Part shown: piece by piece, positions 57,659 through 64,000 of the stretch
How the letters are laid out: each line of letters starts with the position of its first letter
How positions within the stretch are numbered: the stretch's first letter is position 1
Source of the DNA: Burkholderiales bacterium
GTDB lineage: Bacteria > Pseudomonadota > Gammaproteobacteria > Burkholderiales > Burkholderiaceae_C
Reading direction: 5' to 3'
DNA: 64,000 nt
Assembly (NCBI GenBank): GCA_016223165.1
Contig: JACRPO010000002.1
Coordinates: 151,853-215,852 of the forward strand
Position numbers and translations under genes: made by a program
Notes under the pieces: model-generated
The model's input: only the letters and a program-made list of their open reading frames with translations
Database searches by the model: none
What the model was told of the DNA's origin: nothing

Positions 57659-57976
57659 TCAGTGGTAGTCGTCTTCGAGTTGGTGCCGCACGGCGACGAT
57701 CGAGATGTTGGCGGCGTCCTCGATCTCGAAGAGCGCGACGTAGCCGGACCGCCCGAACGGAATGACCAGCTCGCGCAGGAACGGACTCTGCCCCGCCTTG
57801 CGGCAGGTGAAGGGCGAGGCCCGGAGCGTCGCCAGGCCCGCGCGAATGGCTGCAATCGCCTGCTCCGCGAGTTCCAGGTCGCCGCCCGTGCGGGCCAGTT
57901 CGCGCTCGAGCACGAAGTCGAACAAGCGCTCGAGGTCTGCCTGCGCCTGCCGCGACAGGCGAACCCGGAAGGTCAC
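57659..57976 (-). CDS. ParE/RelE-family toxin
   Basis: A 105-residue toxin-like protein with RLSRQAQADLERLFDFVLERE, LRASPFTCRKAG and LRELVIPFGRSGYVALFEIED, the pattern of ParE gyrase inhibitors or RelE nucleases. Its start overlaps the antitoxin stop by ATGA, in antitoxin-toxin order. ParE and RelE cannot be told apart reliably from sequence alone. Confidence 0.85.
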   Translation of the reverse strand: MTFRVRLSRQAQADLERLFDFVLERELARTGGDLELAEQAIAAIRAGLATLRASPFTCRKAGQSPFLRELVIPFGRSGYVALFEIEDAANISIVAVRHQLEDDYH

Positions 57977-58254
57977 CTGCGCGTCTTCGCGAGCTTGGCG
58001 CGTGCGGCGTCGAGTTTGCGCTGCAGCCCGTCGACCACGACGTCGGCGTCGACGTACTCACCCGTGCGACGGGCCTCATCGCGGGAGCGCAGGCCGCGAG
58101 CCACGAACTCCGCCTGGACACGCCGACGCTCGACACTGGCTCGAATCGACGCTTCGACGAACTGGGACAAGGTCTCGCCATCGTCCAGCACGGCCTCGAC
58201 CTCGGCACGGAACTCCGGCTCCACGCGGACAGACGGAATCGTCGCGGTCTTCAT
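57973..58254 (-). CDS. Ribbon-helix-helix-type antitoxin
   Basis: A 93-residue protein starting MKTATIPSVRVEPEFRAEVEAVL, with the short beta-strand SVRVEPEF and helix pair typical of ribbon-helix-helix antitoxins (YlcI/YnfO group), then a helical C-terminal tail likely to neutralise the toxin. ATG 58254 is at the conserved start; 22 unconserved residues upstream are left out. It lies upstream of and coupled to the ParE-like gene. Confidence 0.82.
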   Translation of the reverse strand: MKTATIPSVRVEPEFRAEVEAVLDDGETLSQFVEASIRASVERRRVQAEFVARGLRSRDEARRTGEYVDADVVVDGLQRKLDAARAKLAKTRR

Positions 58255-58354
58255 GCCAAGCAGTGTATCGCAATTGCGCTGCACGCTCTCCTTCGATTTC
58301 GCGGCGAGCCGCAGTCGCACTCGAACTCGCCGGCCCGCGCGCGCGGCGGCGAGG

Positions 58355-59761
58355 TCAGCGGATGCGCCCGCTGCGATCCAGCCCCTGCTGCTGCGCCTTC
58401 GTCTCCACCTCCAGGAAGCGATCGGCCAGCGCCTTCACGAAGCGCCCGAGGTAGGTGCTGGCGACGAGCTGCTCGAGCGAGGCGCGGTCCACGACCACCG
58501 CCTTCACGTCCTCCAGCGCCACCACGCTCGCCGAGCGCGGCGCGTCGGCGAAGATCGCCGTCTCGCCGAAGACCTCGCCGGCCTGCAGGGTGCGCAGCGG
58601 GATGCTGCGCTTCGGGTCTGCCGGGTCGCGCTTGCGCACCTCGCAGCTGCCGGCGGTGAGGATGTAGGCCGCATCGGCCCGGTCGCCCTCGCGCACGATC
58701 ATCGTGCCGGCCGGAAAGGTGTGCAGCGGGAACCAGTTGCCGCCGCGCAGGAAGGCGCGCAGCGCCTCGGCGAGCTCGGCGGCGCTCTGGTAGCGGTCGG
58801 CCGGCTCGCGCGCCATCGCCTTCTTGACGATCTCGCTCAGCATCGGCGGTGGCTTCACGGCCACGCCGTTGCTCTCGTCGGGCGGCTTGAACTCGGCGCG
58901 CTCGGCCGCGGCCAGCGCCGCCTCCATCGGGCCCATGTAAGGCGCCTGGCCGGTGAGCGCCTTGTAGAGGATGGCGCCGACCGCGAAGATGTCGCTGCGC
59001 GCGTCGGTGCGGCTCACTTCGCCGCGTGCCTGTTCGGGCGGCATGTAGCGCACGGTGCCGAGCACGGTGCCTTCGGCCTCGGCAACGCCGTCGACCAGCG
59101 TGCGCTCGCCGATGATGCGCGCACAGCCCCAATCCATCAGGTAGACCTGTCCGAAGTCGCCGACCATGATGTTGTCGGGCTTGAGGTCACGATGGACGAC
59201 GCCGCGGCTGTGCGCGAAGGCGAGCGCGTCGCACACGCTCGCCATGCACTGCAGGATGCGCTCGAGGTCGCGCTGCGACTGCTGCATGGCGATCAGCTCG
59301 GTGAGCGTGCGGCCGTCCACCAACTTCATCGTGTAGGAGGCGTGGCTCGCACCTTCGGCCGCCAGGTCGTGCACCGGCACGATGTTGGGGTGATCGAGCG
59401 CGCCGGTGACACGCGCCTCGTCGACGAAGCGCTGCACCATCTCGGGATCGGCGCCGAGCTCGGCGTCGATGACCTTCAGCGCCACGCGCCGGCGCAGGTC
59501 GAGGTCGTAGAGCTGGCGGATCGAGCCCATGCCGCCGCGTGCGATCTCGCCCTCGTCGCGCAGGCGGCCGGCCTGGATGGCCGGGTGGTAGGACACGGGC
59601 GCCTTCGTCCAGGCCGGCAAGGCTGCGGCGGACATGGAGCCGTCGTCCTTCATCGCGCCGTCGAACCAGGGCAGCGCGTCGTAGGCGTCGAGCGCGCCCG
59701 CCGCGTCGGGCGGGTGACCGGAGATGATGACCGTGGCGTTGCCCTTGCTGCCGTTGCTCAT
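58355..59761 (-). CDS. Serine/threonine protein kinase with C-terminal cyclic-nucleotide-binding domain
   Basis: A 468-residue cytoplasmic kinase. The glycine loop is EIARGGMGSI (72-81), Lys K96 in VALKVID, catalytic HRDLKPDN at 190-197, and the metal motif is DWG (210-212) instead of DFG; MPPEQARGE is the P+1 region. From about residue 345 a beta-barrel resembles the cNMP-binding domain: FPAGTMIVREGDRADAAYIL and GEVFGETAIFADAPRSASV. There is no membrane segment. It is likely a stress or signalling kinase gated by a small molecule, which is inference. Confidence 0.92.
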   Translation of the reverse strand: MSNGSKGNATVIISGHPPDAAGALDAYDALPWFDGAMKDDGSMSAAALPAWTKAPVSYHPAIQAGRLRDEGEIARGGMGSIRQLYDLDLRRRVALKVIDAELGADPEMVQRFVDEARVTGALDHPNIVPVHDLAAEGASHASYTMKLVDGRTLTELIAMQQSQRDLERILQCMASVCDALAFAHSRGVVHRDLKPDNIMVGDFGQVYLMDWGCARIIGERTLVDGVAEAEGTVLGTVRYMPPEQARGEVSRTDARSDIFAVGAILYKALTGQAPYMGPMEAALAAAERAEFKPPDESNGVAVKPPPMLSEIVKKAMAREPADRYQSAAELAEALRAFLRGGNWFPLHTFPAGTMIVREGDRADAAYILTAGSCEVRKRDPADPKRSIPLRTLQAGEVFGETAIFADAPRSASVVALEDVKAVVVDRASLEQLVASTYLGRFVKALADRFLEVETKAQQQGLDRSGRIR

Positions 59762-60005
59762 CGGCGCCCTCCTTGCGGGTGTGTCCCGCCCGCGAGGCTA
59801 CGCCTTCGCGCGGCCGCCGCCGGCGCGACGGCGCGGCGCGATGTGTGCAGTCTGGCTCGCTCGCGCCGGGCCCGGGGCGGCGCACGGCACCCAGCCTCAC
59901 AGGCGCGTGGGCAGCACAAGAGCCATGCGCGGACCCGCCGGCCCTCCGGTCTGGTGTCCGCGGTCTTGGGCGCCCTCCGGTGTTGGCGCGCCCAACTTGA
60001 CCAAA

Positions 60006-61364
60006 TCAGCGCGGCGGCACGCGCGAGGCGAGCGGCTTCAGCACGTGGTCGGGCACGAAGCGGCATTGCGCCGGCACGGCCCCCGGCATGTCGCGGCAGC
60101 GTTCGGCGATGCCGCGTGGCGTCGGCCTTTCGCCCTGCTCCACCCAGCGCAGCAGCGCCTCGAACAGCGGCGGATAGACGGCGTCGCCCAGGTAGCTGTG
60201 CTCGTGCGAGTCGACGAAGGTCTGCACGAGGCGGCCGCCGTGGCCCGCCGCCTCCATGCGCCGGCGCAAGGTGTCGTCGCCTTCGACGAAGACGGTCGGG
60301 TCGCCGATGCCGTGCGTCGTGAGCACCGGCACGGCGAAGCGCCCGCCGTGGTCGGCATCAGCCGCGAAGCTAGCCACCGCCGCCGGGTCGGCGCGCAGGC
60401 GCGGCACGCCGGCGTTGAGCGCCGCGTCGTCGCCGGAGCCGCTGTAGCGCACGCCTTCGTTGCCGAACGGTGAAGCGCGGCCGCCGCCATGGCGGCGCGC
60501 GATGTCGCGGAAGGTGAAGGTGCTGAAGTTGAGGTGGCTAGGCACCGAGCTCTCGGGGATGCGCACGACCTCGGCCAGCGTGCGCAGGCGCCGGGCCTGC
60601 TCGGGGGTGCGCTGCCCGGCGGGCCGGCGCGTGCCCAGGCACTCGTCGGCGCGGGCAGCGAGCTCGGCGTTCGTCAACTTCGAGTCGGGCGGCAGGCCGA
60701 TGTTGAGCGCATAGGCGCGCTCGTCGGGCCGCGGGTGGTTGTTGCACAAGTACTGGTAGACCGCCCGCAGGTCGACGCGGAAGTCGTAGGTGGCGGGCCC
60801 GGCGACGACGCCGCTCGTAAGCAGGATGCCGTCCCAGGACTTCGGAAAGAGCTCGGCCGCGCGCGTGGCCACCATGCCGCCCCACGACTGGCCGTGCAGC
60901 AGCGTGCGGCGCGGCTTGTGCACGTGCTGCAAGAAGATACGGCGCACGCGCTCGGTGTCCTCGGCGGCGGTGGTGACGGCGAAGCCGCCCTGCCGGTAGA
61001 CCGAGCCAGCCCAGGCATGGCCCTGCTGCACGGTGACCGCCCAGCGCTTGATGTCCTCGTCGGCGCGCGCCGGCGTCGGCTCGCCGAGGAACGGGCCGCC
61101 ATGCGCGTGCACGACGAGCACGCCGCTCCACTTCTCGGGCACGACGATGAGGTAAGGCGCCTGCGCCGAGTCGTGCCCGCGCAGGCAGCGCGCGCCGGCC
61201 GGCACGCCGGCGGGGCAGGCAGCAGCGGTCGGTGCCGCTTCCGTCGGCTGCGCCGGTGCAGGCGTTCGAGAGCCCGCGGGCGGCTCGGCCGGGGTCGTCG
61301 AGCACCCGGCCATCAGGGCGGCGGCGATGAGCAACAGGGCAGCGGGCAGCAGCCTGGCAGGCAT
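60006..61364 (-). CDS. Alpha/beta-hydrolase lipoprotein
   Basis: A 452-residue protein with a lipobox LMAGC21, a Pro/Ala-rich spacer to about residue 50 and an alpha/beta-hydrolase fold with nucleophile S160 in GQSWGG. The final catalytic His is probably in VDSHEHSYLG and an acid in DPTVFVEGDD. It has about 100 residues of insertion between strands, including pairs of Cys. The membrane-bound enzyme may be an esterase or peptidase. The 244-bp region upstream (59762-60005) holds no gene that I can support. Confidence 0.85.
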   Translation of the reverse strand: MPARLLPAALLLIAAALMAGCSTTPAEPPAGSRTPAPAQPTEAAPTAAACPAGVPAGARCLRGHDSAQAPYLIVVPEKWSGVLVVHAHGGPFLGEPTPARADEDIKRWAVTVQQGHAWAGSVYRQGGFAVTTAAEDTERVRRIFLQHVHKPRRTLLHGQSWGGMVATRAAELFPKSWDGILLTSGVVAGPATYDFRVDLRAVYQYLCNNHPRPDERAYALNIGLPPDSKLTNAELAARADECLGTRRPAGQRTPEQARRLRTLAEVVRIPESSVPSHLNFSTFTFRDIARRHGGGRASPFGNEGVRYSGSGDDAALNAGVPRLRADPAAVASFAADADHGGRFAVPVLTTHGIGDPTVFVEGDDTLRRRMEAAGHGGRLVQTFVDSHEHSYLGDAVYPPLFEALLRWVEQGERPTPRGIAERCRDMPGAVPAQCRFVPDHVLKPLASRVPPR

Positions 61365-61587
61365 GTCTCGCGGGCAACGGGGGCAAGAAGCGGGAAGGCG
61401 CGGCGAAAGGCGTCAGGGCGGCGAGCGCGAGACTAACGACCTTCCTGCGCCGCGCGGGCAAGCAGTTTTACGTACGAACTCGCCGGCCGCGTGGCTTGTT
61501 GTGGCGCGGCGCGAGGGGCCCTGCGATAGAGTGCCACGCCACGCGAAAGAGGTCGGGAGCGCCGCCAACGGCGAAGGAGGATCAGCG

Positions 61588-62733
61588 ATGGACAACGGCG
61601 GCACCACGCCGAAGAGCCTGCCTGTGCGCTTCGTCGGCTCGGGCAGCGAGTACTTCCGCATCTGGATCGTCAACCTGCTGCTGACGCTCGTCACGATCGG
61701 GCTGTACTACCCTTTCGCCAAGGTGCGGCGGCTGCGCTACTTGCACGGCGCCACCGAGATCGGCAGCCATGCGATGAGCTTCCACGCCGACCCGTGGAAG
61801 ATGTTGCGCGGCTACCTGCTCGTGGCCGCGATGGCGGGCGCCTATTCGGGCGCCAACTACTTCTCGCCGACGGCCGGGCTCGTGGCGCTGCTCATCGTCG
61901 GCGCGGTGTGGCCGGCGCTGTGGCACTCGTCGATGCGTTTTCGCCTGGCCAATACCGGCTGGCGCGGCCTGCGCTTTCGCTTCACGGGCAGCCGCGGCGG
62001 CGCCTATGCGGTGATGCTGTCCTGGGTGTTGATCGTCTTCGTCTTCGCCGCGCTGGGCGCCCTGCTGGCGCCCGAGCGCGGCAGCAAGCCCGGCCTCGGC
62101 GACGTGCTCGCCGGCCTGCTGCCGCTCATCGTCGTCGGCTTCGTGCCGGCGCTGCTGTGGTGGGTGCGGCGCTACCAGCACGACCACTACGCGCTCGGCG
62201 GCGAGGCCAGCCGCTTCAGCGCCGGCGTCGGCTCGTTCTACGGCGTCTTCGCTCTCGCCGCGCTGATGTTCCTCGGCATCATCGCCGTCATCGGCGTCGC
62301 CGCGGCGTTCCTCGTTCCCGCGCTGTTCGGGGGCGGCAAGGCCGGCGGCGGCCTCGGAGCCGGCCTCGTCATCGCCGGCGTGCTGGGCGTGCTGTTGTAT
62401 CTCGCCGTGCTCATCCTCGTCGGCGCCTTCGTCGGCGCACGACTGCAGAACCTGGTCTGGAACGGCACGCGCAGCCAGCACATCGCCTTCGACAGCCGGC
62501 TCACGATGCGCTCGCTGGCCGGCCTGACGATGAAGAACTGGCTGCTCATCGTGCTCACCGTCGGCCTGTACTACCCCTTCGCGACGGTGGCGATGGCCAG
62601 GCTGCGCCTGCAGGCGGTGCAGGTGGTGTTCGCCGTCGATCCCGACACGCTCGTCGCCGTGGCGTCGCAGATCGACGAATCGGCGGCCGGCGACGCTGCA
62701 GGCGACCTCTTCGGGTTCGACATCGGCTTGTGA
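61588..62733 (+). CDS. DUF898 (YjgN) family membrane protein
   Basis: A 381-residue inner-membrane protein with two similar halves. Each has NLLLTLVTIGLYYPFAKVRRLRY in the first and NWLLIVLTVGLYYPFATVAMAR in the second, the recognisable DUF898 pattern, and about seven membrane segments. AAGGAGG lies eight bases before ATG 61588. The downstream M48 peptidase overlaps by GTGA, the usual pairing of YjgN with a peptidase. The function is unknown. Confidence 0.92.
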   Translation: MDNGGTTPKSLPVRFVGSGSEYFRIWIVNLLLTLVTIGLYYPFAKVRRLRYLHGATEIGSHAMSFHADPWKMLRGYLLVAAMAGAYSGANYFSPTAGLVALLIVGAVWPALWHSSMRFRLANTGWRGLRFRFTGSRGGAYAVMLSWVLIVFVFAALGALLAPERGSKPGLGDVLAGLLPLIVVGFVPALLWWVRRYQHDHYALGGEASRFSAGVGSFYGVFALAALMFLGIIAVIGVAAAFLVPALFGGGKAGGGLGAGLVIAGVLGVLLYLAVLILVGAFVGARLQNLVWNGTRSQHIAFDSRLTMRSLAGLTMKNWLLIVLTVGLYYPFATVAMARLRLQAVQVVFAVDPDTLVAVASQIDESAAGDAAGDLFGFDIGL

Positions 62734-63893
62734 TCGAGGCGCGAATCGAGACGCGAATCCAGGCGCCGATCGAGGCGCGCTATTACGACGGCCGCAGCGC
62801 GCGCGCACGGCCGGTGCGGCTGCGCATCGAGGCCGGTGAGCTCGTCGCCGCCATCCAGGAGGGCGAGGGCGCGGAGCACGGCGGCAGCGGCGCCGATGCC
62901 GCCGCCGACCCGGCGGCCACCCTGCGCTGGAACCTGGCGCAGGTGCACTGGCCCGAGCGGACGCGGCACGGGCAGCGCATCGTGCACCTGGCGGGCGGCG
63001 GCCAGCTCGACATCGTCGATGCCGCGGCGTTCGATGCCTGGCGCGCGGCGCAGGGCGTGCGCGAGAGCTGGGTCGTGCGTGCGCAGCAGCACTGGCGCGG
63101 CACGCTCGGCGCGCTGGTGCTGCTCGTCGCCGTCATCGCCGCCGGCTACCGCTGGGGCGTGCCCTGGGCGGCGGACATGCTCGTGGCCGTGGTGCCGGTG
63201 CATGTCGACCGCGCCGTCGGCGAAGCGGCCTACGAGAACCTGCGCTCGCGCTGGCTCGAGCCGAGCAAGCTGCCGCCGGCGCGCCAGCAGGCGCTGCGCG
63301 AACTGTGCGGCGCGGCGCTCGACGCCACACAGGCGCGCGCCGCGCAACGGCCGTGGCTGCTGCGCTTCCACGCCGGCGGCAAGGCACTCGGCGCCAACGC
63401 CTTCGCCTTGCCCGACGGCAGCATCGTCATCACCGACGAGATGGTGGCGCTGCTCGAAGGCCACGACGACACGCTGGTCGGCGTCTTCGGCCACGAGTAC
63501 GGCCATGTGCACCTGCGCCACGGCATGCGCGCGCTGGCGAGGTTCGCGCTGGTGAGCACGGCCACCTCGGTGGCGCTGGGCGACTTCAGCACCGTGCTGG
63601 CCGGCGTGCCCGCGGTGCTGGCGCAACTGGGCTACTCGCGCGACGCCGAGCGCGAGGCCGACGAGCAGGCGGCGCGCCTGCTGGCCGCCAGCGGCCGCTC
63701 GCCACAGGTGATGGTGGTCCTCTTCGAGCGCCTGGCGCAGCGGGGCGCGGGCCAGGGCGAGCGACGCGAGAGACCGGAAGGCCGCGAACGACGCGCGGGC
63801 GACGAGAGCCCCGGCAGCACCCTGCCGATCGCGCTGGCCAGCCACCCTTTCGACGAAGAGCGGGTGCGCTTCTTCCGCGACTACCGCCGGTAG
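62730..63893 (+). CDS. M48-family metallopeptidase (GTG start)
   Basis: A 387-residue membrane-anchored zinc peptidase. An N-terminal soluble part of 120 residues precedes a membrane helix (125-141), then the catalytic domain with HEYGH at 255-259 and the third ligand Glu in DAEREADEQAARLL. The zinc motif HExxH is intact. The GTG start overlaps the stop of the DUF898 gene as GTGA. Relatives (Oma1/BepA-like) degrade misfolded envelope proteins; a link to DUF898 is inferred from position. Confidence 0.9.
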   Translation: MIEARIETRIQAPIEARYYDGRSARARPVRLRIEAGELVAAIQEGEGAEHGGSGADAAADPAATLRWNLAQVHWPERTRHGQRIVHLAGGGQLDIVDAAAFDAWRAAQGVRESWVVRAQQHWRGTLGALVLLVAVIAAGYRWGVPWAADMLVAVVPVHVDRAVGEAAYENLRSRWLEPSKLPPARQQALRELCGAALDATQARAAQRPWLLRFHAGGKALGANAFALPDGSIVITDEMVALLEGHDDTLVGVFGHEYGHVHLRHGMRALARFALVSTATSVALGDFSTVLAGVPAVLAQLGYSRDAEREADEQAARLLAASGRSPQVMVVLFERLAQRGAGQGERRERPEGRERRAGDESPGSTLPIALASHPFDEERVRFFRDYRR

Positions 63894-63942
63894 GGGTGCG
63901 GGCGGTGCGCGCTGCCACGCCGCACGAGCAGTGCCCGGCGCC

Positions 63943-64000
63943 GCGGCGGCGCGGCGGCGCGGCGGCGCGGCGGCGCGGCGGCGCGGCGGCGCGGCGGCGC
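63943..64000. repeat. Tandem repeat, 8-bp unit (GCGGCGCG), running off the right edge
   Basis: The 8-base unit repeats about seven times without a change to the end of the window. Its full length is not known. It lies after the M48 peptidase gene. It may be a variable-number repeat, or an assembly artefact at the edge of a contig. Confidence 0.8.

Overview
The window is a GC-rich (about 70 %) chromosomal segment of a betaproteobacterium, most likely order Burkholderiales (Rubrivivax/Leptothrix/Piscinibacter-like). The pointers are the ftsK-lolA-rarA order, a Crp-like gene divergent from trxB, rpmB-rpmG, a pepA/lptF divergon, a CysB-type regulator, a Bug/TctC solute receptor and pobA with an AraC-type regulator. 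No insertion sequence, prophage, CRISPR array or rRNA operon is visible. The genus call is inference.

Layout. 1-14.5 kb is housekeeping: DNA translocation and replication (ftsK, rarA, holC), envelope biogenesis (lolA, lptF, lptG), thiol redox (trxB), ribosomal proteins L28/L33, an amino-acid receptor, pepA, a CbiX-type chelatase, a CysB-like regulator and an aminotransferase. 14.5-21.6 kb holds a FimV-like membrane protein, a second Crp-like regulator, a phosphotransferase/acyl-CoA dehydrogenase pair, an uncharacterised protein and a GST. 21.8-24.0 kb is the most unusual gene: a predicted lipoprotein whose middle is a cholesterol-dependent-cytolysin (CDC) pore-forming module, but whose C-terminus looks like a laminin B (domain IV) module instead of the CDC membrane-recognition domain. 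It ends 87 bp before a tRNA-Arg gene. 24-34 kb carries an NhaD-like antiporter, a TerB-like protein behind a perfect FNR box, a UvrD-like helicase, pobA/pobR, tRNA-Pro, a GST/TetR divergon and a ThDP enzyme.

34.2-38.8 kb is a translationally coupled pair, a TIR-domain protein followed by a STAND-type P-loop NTPase with a membrane segment. This is the architecture of bacterial conflict/antiviral signalling systems. 39-43.6 kb has a TetR regulator, cutA, a 55-residue basic protein, a large FAD oxidoreductase and an exported MsrB-MsrA pair.

43.7-57.6 kb is a catabolic/transport island: an ABC transporter with a divergent NMT1-like receptor, a DapA-family aldolase/lyase, a short MetE-like methyltransferase, an NAD-dependent epimerase, a Gfo/Idh oxidoreductase, a DUF993 protein, a Bug receptor, an SDR, a beta-hydroxyacid dehydrogenase and a TIM-barrel isomerase. 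Three promoters in it share a palindrome close to TCACCA-N2-TGGTGA, so the genes are probably one regulon of an unidentified regulator; the substrate is unknown. 57.6-64 kb has a ParE-type toxin-antitoxin pair, a Ser/Thr kinase fused to a cyclic-nucleotide-binding domain, a lipoprotein hydrolase, a DUF898 membrane protein coupled to an M48 peptidase, and an 8-bp tandem repeat at the right edge.

All names come from reading translated sequence by eye; no database search was run.
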